Origin: a virus
Virus record (IMG/VR): IMGVR_UViG_3300005253_000062
Coordinates: 1-48,300 of that record
Length of the DNA stretch: 48,300 nucleotides
Strand: one strand, 5' to 3'
The notes below the pieces were generated by a model. It was not told the origin of the DNA. It ran no database searches and saw only the letters and a list, made by a program, of their open reading frames with translations. Of the stretch, positions 16,562 through 23,985 are shown piece after piece. How positions within the stretch are numbered: the stretch's first letter is position 1; each line of letters starts with the position of its first letter. The position numbers and the translations under genes are program-made.

Positions 16562-16774
16562 ATGCTAAACAAGCAGCAGCAAGCGGATTGGGCGAAATGC
16601 CGAGACACAGCACTCCGGGCAGCCAAGAGAGACGTGCCATCCCTCACACCCGAACAAGCAGGTGTTACTATCGGTGCAGGGATATTGGCAGTTTTGGACT
16701 TTTGGCAGCAACACCCGGAAGCGTCGGCAGATTCGGTGGTGCAGTGTATGCAAATAGAAAATACAGAAGGATAA
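16562..16774 (+). CDS. Early hypothetical protein 7
   Basis: 70 residues, MLNKQQQADWAKCRDTALRA, then LTPEQAGVTIGAGILAVLDF and a helical end. Site AAAAGGATAAGCC is moderate. Mixed helical protein; not predicted membrane-bound. No family recognised. Confidence 0.7.
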   Translation: MLNKQQQADWAKCRDTALRAAKRDVPSLTPEQAGVTIGAGILAVLDFWQQHPEASADSVVQCMQIENTEG

Positions 16775-16777
16775 GCC

Positions 16778-17023
16778 ATGAATGAATACTACAAAGAGCG
16801 CAAGCGAAAGAACGTTGAGCTTATTGAGTGCTCTGCTCTCTTCTGCGCCTTAATGCTCGTCGTGGCGGCGGGAATAGCTCTGTGGCAGTACGTATCGCCC
16901 TGGGCAGTGGCGTGCGTCCTGTGCCTGAACGTGGGCTTCGCTCTGGGTGTGTGGTGGGCGTCGAGAAATAAGGAGAATGATTGGGTGCGCAAACCGAACC
17001 GCGAGTCACCAAATAACGCATAG
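16778..17023 (+). CDS. Small membrane protein with two transmembrane helices
   Basis: 81 residues. Basic start MNEYYKERKRKNVELIE, then ALFCALMLVVAAGIALW and WAVACVLCLNVGFALGVWW, then a basic soluble tail. Two helices with a short turn are the layout of small holin-like or superinfection proteins, but it is in the early operon, so a host-membrane role is more likely. GGATAAGCC before the ATG. Confidence 0.75.
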   Translation: MNEYYKERKRKNVELIECSALFCALMLVVAAGIALWQYVSPWAVACVLCLNVGFALGVWWASRNKENDWVRKPNRESPNNA

Positions 17024-17467
17024 TGCGAAAATACTTGATTTTGTTCTGGACAGGTTTTAACAATTGTGGTGTTTGTAATAATTATTATGATGAAGGCTGC
17101 GACACAAGCTCGAATGGAAACTTATCAGCAGGGACGCACTTTACCCCGGCGGCGGCGTAGCCTTCGTCAGTTCCTCTCGTCGTCGGGCTTTGCGATTATC
17201 CGCGAAAGCGGTTCACGAATTGGGCAGGGTAGACATGGCCAGTATTATGTACGACGGTGCGTAATGAGTGTTATGTTAGCGGTTCTTTGTCGAAAGCTGG
17301 ATAAGGATAGCCTACCTTGCCCAAACCACTCATTCAGCCTGCCCCATTCCAATCAAGATATGCTACGTGACAGGATGTTTCAACGCGGCCCGTCCCGAAC
17401 ATTTCCTCTCCCTCCGCACGGGCGGGCCGCGTTATTATTGAAAGAATAGGCAGATTGAGAGGTCGAA
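17024..17467 (+). other. Gene-poor stretch ending in a GC-rich hairpin
   Basis: An open frame of 127 codons exists (17066-17449) but lacks a ribosome site and has low-complexity Arg/Ser/Pro composition, so I do not call it. The stretch has an AT-rich start with TATGAT near 17089, a CCGC-GAAA-GCGG tetraloop hairpin at about 17199-17210, and an 11-bp stem AACGCGGCCCG/CGGGCCGCGTT (17392-17402 with 17423-17433) followed by ATTATTGAAAG. It may encode a structured RNA. Confidence 0.5.
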
Positions 17468-17836
17468 ATGATAAGAGCCAAAAACAAACACGGCGTTATG
17501 GCAACGGGCAATCTATTTAGAACCCGCGACGGCAAATATTATCTAATGTCACCTAGTGTCACATTAGAAGTATTGGCTCATAATCCAGAAATGGCTTTTG
17601 TCGAAATCGACCTCGCAACCGGAGCCGAAGACACAGGCAAGGACGATCTGCACGGCGATAGAATCTACGGCTCCCGTGGAGAGATGAAGGGCAGGGATAG
17701 GGTGATAGATAATGGTGGATACGAACACGGGGTCTGGTGGGATACTGTCAGGCTGGTGTGGATGATGGGTAATATTCCACTTGGACCACAACTTGAAAGT
17801 GAACTCGAAATCGTAAAGGCCCCGGACTCCGACTGA
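17468..17836 (+). CDS. Early hypothetical protein 9
   Basis: 122 residues from ATG 17468 with GAGAGG upstream. MIRAKNKHGVMATGNLFRTR ... FVEIDLATGAEDTGKDD ... GDRIYGSRGEMKGRDRVIDN ... GVWWDTVRLVW. The GD.IYG...E..G....V.....G..WW pattern loosely recalls YopX-like phage proteins, but the match is too weak to name. Beta-rich. It is the last gene before a long structured noncoding stretch. Confidence 0.65.
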   Translation: MIRAKNKHGVMATGNLFRTRDGKYYLMSPSVTLEVLAHNPEMAFVEIDLATGAEDTGKDDLHGDRIYGSRGEMKGRDRVIDNGGYEHGVWWDTVRLVWMMGNIPLGPQLESELEIVKAPDSD

Positions 17837-18516
17837 GTCGCCCGGCAAGCTCTTTCAAAACTGAATAAAAGGTGCAGTAGGGACGGGGGCTGATGGCGGC
17901 GTGTGTGAAACGCATTTCCAAGCGGTACTCACGGCCCCTATGAGTCCTAGGCCAACAGGGTCACGGAAGGGGGTAAGCAGGTAGCGGATAGGATACTATT
18001 TAAGATGTCTCGTGTAGGGACAGCGCTTAGGCTACTATGCCAATCCTGCCCATCAGCCTCCTTCCCTCTGCACCTGAATCAAAAGTTACGGCAAGCTCTT
18101 TTACAATTTCAGATTACAAACTATGTGCTGGCAAAAGCGGCAGGAGCCGAAAGCGCATTCTCCTGTGCTCCGGGCAAAGGCAATAACGATGCGATAAGGC
18201 TGGTTAATCGGGTAGCTATGCCAGTACATTCAATCTTTATGTGCTGATAAGTCGATGGTCCGCCATCGTTGCGCGGTCTTATCTTGCTTGTCGGTACAGG
18301 TGCAGAGACGGCGGCAGGGGAGGGAAGAGTCGTCTATCAGTAAAGAAAGGGCTGCTACAGTATGGCCGGGGAAGCCATGCCCGTCTTTGCATCTTTTGAG
18401 ATTACCCGCGAAAGCGGATCAAGAAGCTGCCGGATAATGCCCGGATGAACTGAGCGATGGGGAGATATCCCCTGAAAGCGGACCCCCTCAGAGAGATTGA
18501 AAACAAAGTCCGCCCA
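17837..18516 (+). other. Structured noncoding region upstream of tRNA-Phe
   Basis: About 680 bases with no convincing gene. Near the start lies GCTCTTTCAAAACTGAATAA (17849-17868), similar to rrn boxA. GGGGGCTGATGG (17885-17896) pairs with CCATCAGCCTCC (18050-18061), 12 bp with one wobble, enclosing about 150 bases. Other hairpins include CCGC-GAAA-GCGG at about 18406-18417, within a 26-nt segment similar to 17194-17219, and GGGGA-GATA-TCCCC near 18460. I could not assign a known RNA family. Confidence 0.45.
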
Positions 18517-18591
18517 GGAACGGTAGCTCAGTCTGCGTAGAGCGGCCGCCTGAAAAGCGGCAGGTCGTCGGTTCGAATCCGTCCCGTTCCA
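18517..18591 (+). tRNA. tRNA-Phe(GAA)
   Basis: Acceptor GGAACGG/CCGTTCC (7 bp), D arm GCTC/GAGC, anticodon stem GCCGC/GCGGC with loop CTGAAAA (anticodon GAA), T loop TTCGAAT, discriminator A. One T-stem mismatch. CCA is not encoded. It lies in an intergenic stretch, as phage tRNAs usually do. Confidence 0.93.
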
Positions 18592-18765
18592 TTGATAGTC
18601 CATAAGAAAGGATGGTGACTGATGCGGCTCTGCAAATAATGGAGTCTATAAAACACAAGGGCGGTGGCAACTGGTTTTGCTGAGTACCCGATTTAGCCAC
18701 CGTCCACACAATTAACGCGGGTCAGTACGTCACAGAGGCTACTAACTTTAAGATAAGGAGATAAT

Positions 18766-18914
18766 ATGGAAACATACGATGTCATTGCCGTCAATATCGA
18801 CACGAAAGAGGAACCGACAAGACTCGCACGAATGCCGATGCGATTATAAAGATGGCTGTCGGAAGACGGGGCGTAGAAGAAGAGTTCTTCAAAAAGGTTC
18901 CCACGGAGGGGTGA
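18766..18914 (+). pseudogene. Frameshifted small early gene
   Basis: ATG 18766 with ATAAGGAG reads METYDVIAVNIDTK, then runs to an early TAA. The +1-shifted frame continues TNADAIIKMAVGRRGVEEEF and FKKVPTEG to TGA at 18912. Joined, it matches a common small phage protein plan (YDV.AVNI.T ... NA.AI..MA..RRGV.EEFF..VP.G) of about 50 residues. The break lies near 18808-18818. Either an indel error or a decayed gene. Confidence 0.65.
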
Positions 18915-18937
18915 TTGGGGTCTGTAAGGAGACTGTT

Positions 18938-19804
18938 ATGAAGGAAACGTGTAAGGATTGTCAATATTACGAAAAGCCCGTCCCCGCAGACGCGGAATTT
19001 TTCTGTAACAAAAAGAGCTTACATTCTGCCGACTACAGGCCATGCAGGGATTTTGAGCCAAAGGAGAATACCATGAACAAAGAATTGATCGAGAAGTTGA
19101 AGAAGCCGGAGTTGGCGCAGGCATTTGGGCTACTGACGGACGAAGAACGGGCAATATTGAGGCAGGCTGATAAGGCAAACTGCATTGTATTTACCAATCA
19201 GAATGACTGGTTTGTAGCCTTGGAGGCTATGGATTGGATACCTACTCATACCTACATCCTCAAGCCCGGCTACAAGCCGGAGCCGGAGTATCTAATTATT
19301 GAAGTAGGCATAAAAAACGGGGACAGGCCATGCAGGGATTTTGAGCCAAAGGAGAATGCCATGAACAAAGAACTAATCGAGAAGTTGCAAGACCCGAAGC
19401 AGGCGCAGCCGCTTTGCCTAAGAACAGAAGCAGAGCAGGCGATATTAACGAAAGCAGGCCCGGATAATTGTCTGATTCTAAGTGCAAGAGACTACTGGTC
19501 GTTATCCGGCAATGTCGTTAATCTTACCCCAACAGCAGCCTACATCCTCAAGCCCGACTACGAGCCGCAGCCGGAGTACGAGGATATTGAGATTCGAGTT
19601 GGGCACGGGAACTCTCTGTATATCCAGTTGTCGGGCACGGGAAGTATTAGAACCACCTTGTACAAGGCAGCAAACAAGAGCAACTTCGTCTGCTTCCACT
19701 ACAAAGACGGTGCCTCGACAAGATACACTGGCGACGTTCCGAACTGGCTCAGAAAAGCCCCCGACCAGACTATGTACGCGCGATTCATCAGGAGTAAGCC
19801 ATGA
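18938..19804 (+). CDS. Internally duplicated early protein
   Basis: 288 residues from ATG 18938 with TAAGGAG upstream; the frame is open from 18779 but that part overlaps the frameshifted gene. The N-terminus is a small cysteine module (CKDCQYYEKPVPADAEFFC). Then two copies of a module of about 95 residues follow, each starting CRDFEPKEN(T/A)MNKELIEKL and carrying YILKP(G/D)Y(K/E)P(E/Q)PEY near its end. Each copy is preceded by an internal AAAGGAGAATNCC-ATG, so shorter products could be made from 19072 and 19360. A C-terminal W-containing region follows. Function unknown. Confidence 0.7.
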   Translation: MKETCKDCQYYEKPVPADAEFFCNKKSLHSADYRPCRDFEPKENTMNKELIEKLKKPELAQAFGLLTDEERAILRQADKANCIVFTNQNDWFVALEAMDWIPTHTYILKPGYKPEPEYLIIEVGIKNGDRPCRDFEPKENAMNKELIEKLQDPKQAQPLCLRTEAEQAILTKAGPDNCLILSARDYWSLSGNVVNLTPTAAYILKPDYEPQPEYEDIEIRVGHGNSLYIQLSGTGSIRTTLYKAANKSNFVCFHYKDGASTRYTGDVPNWLRKAPDQTMYARFIRSKP

Positions 19805-19965
19805 GTTCCCATACCAAAGAAGAGTTAGAGCAAATGCTTGAGGATGTCGTCAATGAGCTTGCAATCGAGAAAGACAGAAAGTATCAGATGTTGAAAGCTG
19901 GAAGTGGAGATTACATAATGTACGACTACGACAAAACAATTGCCGGCTCAGTGGAGTTATTGTGA
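19801..19965 (+). CDS. Hypothetical protein, 54 residues
   Basis: ATG 19801 overlaps the previous stop (ATGA). MSSHTKEELEQMLEDVVNEL, helical and acidic, ending TIAGSVELL. No family recognised; coupling supports it as real. Confidence 0.7.
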   Translation: MSSHTKEELEQMLEDVVNELAIEKDRKYQMLKAGSGDYIMYDYDKTIAGSVELL

Positions 19966-19987
19966 AAATAGGTAAGAAAAAATGCGC

Positions 19988-20088
19988 CGTGTCCTATGTG
20001 TCCTATGTAATCCCTAACTCAACGTATAGTGAGAAAAGAATATGTATAAGGGGTGAAAATAGGAAACTCATGGGACACATGGGACACG
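19988..20088. repeat. 20-bp inverted array of GTGTCC(T/C)AT repeats (possible origin or operator)
   Basis: Two direct copies of GTGTCCTAT at 19988-20007 face two copies of ATGGGACAC at 20069-20088. The arms can pair over 20 bp (two G-T) across a 61-base AT-rich loop, and a further GGACAC follows at about 20090. Iterated 9-bp sites in an intergenic gap suggest binding sites for a replication initiator or repressor. Confidence 0.75.
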
Positions 20089-20107
20089 CGGACACGGAAG
20101 CCAAGAT

Positions 20108-20329
20108 ATGAGCCTAAGAACCAGACAGAACATATCGAACGACGGCCTGGACGACAGGATAGCACGCTTCGTTCATGCGCAACGGACGGGCGACTGGCTG
20201 AATTACCCACCGGCGGAGATAGATGAGCACCCTACGTTCCTAGCGGCCTTTGAGGCCAAGCGCAGGACTCGTAAGATGCTAATGAAGAGTAAGCAACAAA
20301 TTGAACATAAAAAAGATTTGACAACATAG
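20108..20329 (+). CDS. Hypothetical protein beside the iteron array
   Basis: 73 residues, MSLRTRQNISNDGLDDRIAR ... WLNYPPAEIDEHPTFLAAFE, basic helical tail RRTRKMLMKSKQ. Short, charged, no known motif. It follows the GTGTCC repeats directly and could act on them, but that is speculation from position. The promoter of the first small RNA overlaps its 3' end. Confidence 0.65.
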   Translation: MSLRTRQNISNDGLDDRIARFVHAQRTGDWLNYPPAEIDEHPTFLAAFEAKRRTRKMLMKSKQQIEHKKDLTT

Positions 20330-20346
20330 ACAGGAAGCGTTACTTT
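20318..20346 (+). promoter_or_regulatory. Promoter of small RNA locus 1
   Basis: TTGACA (20318-20323), 17 bp, TACTTT (20341-20346). The same TTGACA-17-TACTTT occurs at 23951-23979 before small RNA locus 2. Expected start is about 20353. Confidence 0.7.
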
Positions 20347-20352
20347 AACAAT

Positions 20353-20440
20353 ATGGACAGTACGATTACACTGATGAATCAAGAGTTGCTGGGGAAGAGC
20401 ATGTCTTCGTGCTGTCCAACTTCCCTGGTAACTTCTTTTT
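20353..20440 (+). ncRNA. Pseudoknot-terminator small RNA 1 (leader of the AP2-HNH gene)
   Basis: From the expected start: A TGGACAGTAC (20354-20363), B GTTGCTGGGGAAG (20385-20397), A' GTGCTGTCCA (20409-20418), B' CTTCCCTGGTAAC (20420-20432), then TTCTTTTT. A:A' is 10 bp with one wobble; B:B' is 13 bp with three wobbles and forms a terminator hairpin whose loop holds A'. The order A-B-A'-B' allows a pseudoknot or two exclusive folds. Two other loci share the design. It could be a stand-alone RNA of about 85 nt or an attenuator for the nuclease gene, whose ribosome site starts just after the T tract. Confidence 0.6.
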
Positions 20441-20454
20441 CTGAGGATGTTGTC

Positions 20455-20943
20455 ATGCCAAAAGAAATAAAGCTAACCCAAGGATTACAAGCGACCGTAG
20501 ACGATGACGATTACAAGCAAGTGAGTCAACATAAATGGCACGCAATCAAGTCGCCTTATGGATTTGTGGCCCAGAGAACTTGTTGTTGCCCATTCAGCAA
20601 CGGGCACCCACATTCAATTTTCATGCACCGACAGATTATGTCATGTCCTCATGGGCGAGTTGTTGACCATATCGACCATAACAGGCTAAATAATCAAAAA
20701 GGTAATTTGCGATGTTGTACCCGAGCAGAAAACAACGCCAATACCCGATCTAGGAAAAATAGTAGCAGTAAATACAAAGGCGTCCATTGGTATGAACCTA
20801 CACATAAATGGCTTGTTCGCATACAAGTACGTGGCAATAATATGTATCTTGGGTATTTTGACGACGAGTCTGAGGCTGCTAGAGTGTACGACAAGGCTGC
20901 TGTAAAATACCATAAAGAATTTGCCAACCTTAACTTTAAATAA
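20455..20943 (+). CDS. HNH homing-type endonuclease with AP2 DNA-binding domain
   Basis: 162 residues from ATG 20455 with GAGGA upstream. Residues 1-60 form the pre-HNH region (beta, with HKWHAIKS). VDHIDHNRLNN (70-80) and NLRCCTRAENN (84-94) are the HNH catalytic core of the HNH_3 class. Residues about 105-160 (SKYKGVHWYEPTHKWLVRI ... GYFDDESEAARVYDKAA) are a complete AP2 domain for DNA binding. Such genes are selfish elements common in phages. Its own promoter and structured leader set it apart from the surrounding operon. Confidence 0.92.
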   Translation: MPKEIKLTQGLQATVDDDDYKQVSQHKWHAIKSPYGFVAQRTCCCPFSNGHPHSIFMHRQIMSCPHGRVVDHIDHNRLNNQKGNLRCCTRAENNANTRSRKNSSSKYKGVHWYEPTHKWLVRIQVRGNNMYLGYFDDESEAARVYDKAAVKYHKEFANLNFK

Positions 20944-20954
20944 AGGAGATTACA

Positions 20955-21857
20955 ATGGAACCGGCTGTTGATGTGGAAATTATGGACACGGAAGTCGAAC
21001 TCCAAGTCTTTGACGAGGTATCGCTGGCGGTCGAAGCGGCCAAGAAGAAATGCGCTGATATCGTCTTAAAGTACGACACCCCCAAAGACATAAAGGACGC
21101 CAAGAGCTTCATCTACGATATCAGACTACTCAAAGCCCCGATCACCCAGGCTCATAAGATGGCCAAGGCCCAGCTCATAGTCGATGGTCGGGCAATGGAC
21201 GCCAAGAAGAACATGCTGATTGGCGCTCTTGAGTCAATGATCGAAGAGAAATACGCCCCGATCCAGCTCATCGAGGACGCCGAGGCCAAGAAGAAAGCCG
21301 AAGAAGAGCGGATGGAAGCCGAGCGGCAGGCAGAGTTCGACGCCGAACAGGCTAAATTCGAAGCGGGAAAGGCCGAACTCGCCGCTAAACAAGCAGAGTT
21401 CGAGCAAAAGGAACGTGACGCACGCATCGCCGAGGAAGCTGAGAAGAAGGCCGCAGAGGATGTGAGACAGGCTATTGTAGACGCGGAGTTTGCCAAGATA
21501 GCTGCCGAAACCAAGGCCAGGCAAGACGCCACCAACGCCGAGAACGCCCGCAAGCAAGCTATCGTAGACGCTGAGAACGCAAAAGCTGTCGCCGTCCAGA
21601 AAGCCAAGGACGAAGCTGCTGCCGAGGCTACTGAGCGTGAACAAGAACTCGCACAGGAACGCCGGGCAGAAGAGGCTCGTATCGCAGAAGAGCAAGCCGC
21701 CGAAGAGTTGCGCACCGCCGACGTAGAGCATCGAAGGACAGTCCATAGAGAGATATTGGCGATCTTTACGGGCATGGGCATGGGCGAGGACTTCGCCAAG
21801 ACATTGATTACCGCTATCAGCAAAAATCATATTCCGCACACGAAGATAGAATATTAG
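20955..21857 (+). CDS. Long coiled-coil protein of phage recombination/replication cluster
   Basis: 300 residues. The N-terminal 100 residues are helical (YDTPKDIKDAKSFIYDIRLL). Residues about 105-260 are an Ala/Glu/Lys-rich coiled coil. The C-terminus (IFTGMGMGEDFAKTLITAI then IPHTKIEY) matches a conserved tail of phage coiled-coil proteins usually coded beside SSB, RecT or nuclease genes (G....AK.....I....IP...I.Y). Here an SSB-like gene follows two genes later. Role in DNA recombination is inferred from context; no catalytic motif is present. AAAGGAG precedes the ATG. Confidence 0.7.
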   Translation: MEPAVDVEIMDTEVELQVFDEVSLAVEAAKKKCADIVLKYDTPKDIKDAKSFIYDIRLLKAPITQAHKMAKAQLIVDGRAMDAKKNMLIGALESMIEEKYAPIQLIEDAEAKKKAEEERMEAERQAEFDAEQAKFEAGKAELAAKQAEFEQKERDARIAEEAEKKAAEDVRQAIVDAEFAKIAAETKARQDATNAENARKQAIVDAENAKAVAVQKAKDEAAAEATEREQELAQERRAEEARIAEEQAAEELRTADVEHRRTVHREILAIFTGMGMGEDFAKTLITAISKNHIPHTKIEY

Positions 21858-21859
21858 AT

Positions 21860-22030
21860 ATGGGAATAGTACAGAGCAAAGATACTGATGGCTATACGCC
21901 TGTATGCAACGATTGCGGCATACATCTATGTTTTGATATATCATTCGTGGAGTGTGAAGACTGCGACCCGGACGTGTATGGTTCGCGGAAATTATATAGA
22001 AAGCTTCATAAAAAAAGGAGAAGCACATGA
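21860..22030 (+). CDS. Small zinc-ribbon protein, 56 residues
   Basis: ATG 21860, stop overlapping the next ATG (ATGA). MGIVQSKDTDGYTPVCNDCG then LCFDISFVECEDCDPD: CNDC and CEDC pairs make a four-cysteine zinc ribbon; the tail is basic (YRKLHKKRRST). Likely a small DNA-binding accessory of the SSB-like protein with which it is coupled. Confidence 0.75.
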   Translation: MGIVQSKDTDGYTPVCNDCGIHLCFDISFVECEDCDPDVYGSRKLYRKLHKKRRST

Positions 22031-22686
22031 ATTTTGCAGCAGTAAGAGCAGCACCTGGAAATTACATCCAGCTACAGGTTGTGGTGACAGACATCCAGCA
22101 TAGGCAAGGGGATTTCGGAGCCTGGGCATCCGGGAAAGCTCAAGACGGACATGGGGTTATCGAGGATGTATCATTTGCAGTGGCAGGCAAAGATAGACAG
22201 GGACAGCCACGAGTTTTCCCAACAGCCTTAGCTGTAAATCACCGAATCAACTGCGCTGGGAAATTTGACGCCAAAACAAACAAAATGCGTATATATTTCG
22301 ACAGCTTGGTCTTGGGCGAAGCTCCGGCCCCGAAGTCGTACCCGCCCGCCGGACAGCCAGCACAGCCCACACCACCGCCCCAGCAAGCCACACCACCGCC
22401 TCGTCAGCCTGCGAACGCTGCTCCCCCTGCCAGAGACGCCACTGGAGTCAGTATCGAGCGACAGGTATGCGTTAAGACTGTTGGAGTGCAGGCGGCGGCG
22501 AGTGCGGAAGCGGAACACCCACTGACTCTACGCGAAGCCGCTGCATGGCTGACCTTTTACGCTCACTGGATTGAAACAGGACAGTTCGTCTTCACTGAGT
22601 CGGCAACTTTGGCAACTCAACCAAGTGGCCCGAACCCAGCTTACAACCCTGATGGGCAAGAAGGCGACGAAGATTTGCCATTTTGA
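22027..22686 (+). CDS. SSB-like single-stranded DNA-binding protein
   Basis: 219 residues. Residues 1-105 are beta-rich and fit an OB-like fold (YIQLQVVVTDIQ ... FGAWASGK ... KMRIYFDSLVLGE). A Pro/Gln/Ala linker follows (about 106-145), then a helical region (REAAAWLTFYAHWIETG), and the C-terminus is GDEDLPF, the acidic tip with terminal Phe typical of SSB proteins that recruit replication partners. The N-terminal half is not a canonical bacterial SSB, and the extra helical region is unusual. The call rests chiefly on the acidic tip and the neighbours. Confidence 0.65.
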   Translation: MNFAAVRAAPGNYIQLQVVVTDIQHRQGDFGAWASGKAQDGHGVIEDVSFAVAGKDRQGQPRVFPTALAVNHRINCAGKFDAKTNKMRIYFDSLVLGEAPAPKSYPPAGQPAQPTPPPQQATPPPRQPANAAPPARDATGVSIERQVCVKTVGVQAAASAEAEHPLTLREAAAWLTFYAHWIETGQFVFTESATLATQPSGPNPAYNPDGQEGDEDLPF

Positions 22687-22808
22687 TCTAACGGCGTTCT
22701 GAGCATAGACGACTGGTATTCAGTCAGACAGCGAAAGCGAAACGAGAACGGGAAGATCACCCGAACTTTACCGTCTATGCCTTTTCGCCACTACCAGGAG
22801 TTAGAGAT

Positions 22809-23219
22809 ATGCAGTGTGGACATTATCATTCGATGCAAATACAGTACAAGGGCATTCCTGGCTGGGTATGTTACGATGGTAGGTGTCTGTTTTGCCGCGA
22901 AAAGCAACTCCAAGCCGAGAACAAAACGTTGAAGGAAGAACTCGAAACCCACCGCTGGATTCCCGTAGAAGAGACATTGCCGAAAAAGAACGAATCATAT
23001 CTTGTTTTTAACAATAACGTAGTAATGGTCTTCAAGTGGTTTGGTAAAGAGGAACAATGGGGTGGGCTATACTCAATAACTCACTGGAAGCCAATAACTC
23101 TTCCCAACAAAGAAAGCAGCGGTAAATGCAATGTAGGCATAGGGCAATTCGACCACAATCCTCAGATATTAAAGAAGGCGATAATGTACCTAAAGAAGCC
23201 AATAACCCTACCGGAGTAA
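22809..23219 (+). CDS. DUF551-containing protein
   Basis: 136 residues. WIPVEETLPKKNESYLVFNN through the stretch ending ITHWKPITLP is the DUF551 pattern (WI.V...LP....YLV ... ITHW.PLP), a small beta domain frequent in phages and of unknown function. It is preceded by a cysteine-containing region (CYDGRCLFCREKQLQAENKT) with a short coiled coil. The C-terminus repeats KPITLP, hinting at partial duplication. GGAGTTAGAGAT before the ATG. The 120 bases upstream hold GCATAGACG/CGTCTATGC, a 9-bp pair. Confidence 0.75.
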   Translation: MQCGHYHSMQIQYKGIPGWVCYDGRCLFCREKQLQAENKTLKEELETHRWIPVEETLPKKNESYLVFNNNVVMVFKWFGKEEQWGGLYSITHWKPITLPNKESSGKCNVGIGQFDHNPQILKKAIMYLKKPITLPE

Positions 23220-23259
23220 GAGATATGCAAGAAATATACCTAGGCTTTAAGAAAACAGA

Positions 23260-23697
23260 ATGTCAACCTATCCCGTAAAACTAATACTGGACGATGGCCC
23301 GACCTTCGAGAAACCCTTGTCTGAGATTCTCAGCGAACTCTCACTGGGTGGGGCTATCAAGATACTCAGCGCGATAGATTACATCACAGACGCCCAGAGA
23401 CGCTGGTACAAGGGCGTGTGTCTACCAGCCCTGGTCAAGGCCGATGAGAACGGAGAAACGGCTGAGTGGTGGGATACGGAGTGTAAAAGGCTATGTGGTG
23501 GTCTGGCTTACCTCAAGCGAGATGTTATCTTTGTAGAAATCGGCTTTGCCGGTGGAAAACAGACTGTTGGAGTTGGCCGGTTGACCACCAAAGGAGTTGG
23601 TATCCGCAAAATGACCGCCTTTATCGAGGAGATTCTATCACAAGCAATGCAAAGAGGTTGGCCAGTATCGCCACCTGACCCGGAGTTGAGGAAATAA
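23260..23697 (+). CDS. NinB-like recombination protein (putative)
   Basis: 145 residues. TDAQRRWYKGVCLPALVKA, then EWWDTECKRLCGG, and the end RKMTAFIEEILSQAMQRGW and PVSPPDPE resemble the NinB/Orf family (QRR.Y......P......, S.....EF...IE.I...A...GI..P.P). NinB proteins bind single-stranded DNA and aid RecA-type recombination, which suits the SSB-like gene nearby. The match is by pattern only. A 17-codon ORF (ATG 23225) ends inside its start and may be a coupled leader. Confidence 0.55.
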   Translation: MSTYPVKLILDDGPTFEKPLSEILSELSLGGAIKILSAIDYITDAQRRWYKGVCLPALVKADENGETAEWWDTECKRLCGGLAYLKRDVIFVEIGFAGGKQTVGVGRLTTKGVGIRKMTAFIEEILSQAMQRGWPVSPPDPELRK

Positions 23698-23698
23698 C

Positions 23699-23983
23699 AT
23701 GGCTGTAACACCAACCGATAGAATGCAGGTGGCGGCGTTCCACACGATATACAAAACGCTGCGGAAAAGGGATTCCGGCTACCAGGAACGGAAAAAACAC
23801 AGTTCTCTTGAAAAGGACTTCTGCGAAGCGATAGTCGTAACAAGCGATGACAGGATGGAAAACGCAGACCCGGCGCTTATTGAACAGTGGTTGCGAAACT
23901 ACTCTAAGCAGTGGTTGCGAAACTACTCTAAGAAAAATAAAGATTTATTATTGACAGCCGAGGGCAGAGAGGTTACTTTGTGA
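23699..23983 (+). CDS. Hypothetical protein with tandem QWLRNYSK duplication
   Basis: 94 residues. MAVTPTDRMQVAAFHTIYKT, then a central helix, and QWLRNYSK twice in a row (residues about 62-77), from an exact 24-nt tandem duplication at about 23885-23932. The 3' end of the gene contains the promoter of small RNA 2 (TTGACA-17-TACTTT). No family recognised. Confidence 0.7.
   Translation: MAVTPTDRMQVAAFHTIYKTLRKRDSGYQERKKHSSLEKDFCEAIVVTSDDRMENADPALIEQWLRNYSKQWLRNYSKKNKDLLLTAEGREVTL
23951..23979 (+). promoter_or_regulatory. Promoter of small RNA locus 2
   Basis: TTGACA (23951-23956), 17 bp, TACTTT (23974-23979), identical in boxes and spacing to 20318-20346. Expected start about 23986-23990, right where pairing segment A begins. 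Confidence 0.7.
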
Positions 23984-23985
23984 TT

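Noticed and set aside
17066-17449. 127-codon plus-strand open frame
   Set aside because: No ribosome site, Arg/Ser/Pro-rich composition, and it runs through strong hairpins. Left as noncoding, though a small real gene cannot be excluded.
18355-18603. Minus-strand open frame ending in a protein-like NRRPAAFQAAALRR stretch
   Set aside because: It is the antisense of tRNA-Phe; that peptide is a known artefact of translating tRNA complements.
22687-22808. Open frame DDWYSVRQRKRNENGK before the DUF551 gene
   Set aside because: No ATG, GTG or TTG start and no ribosome site; left unannotated, though the composition is protein-like.
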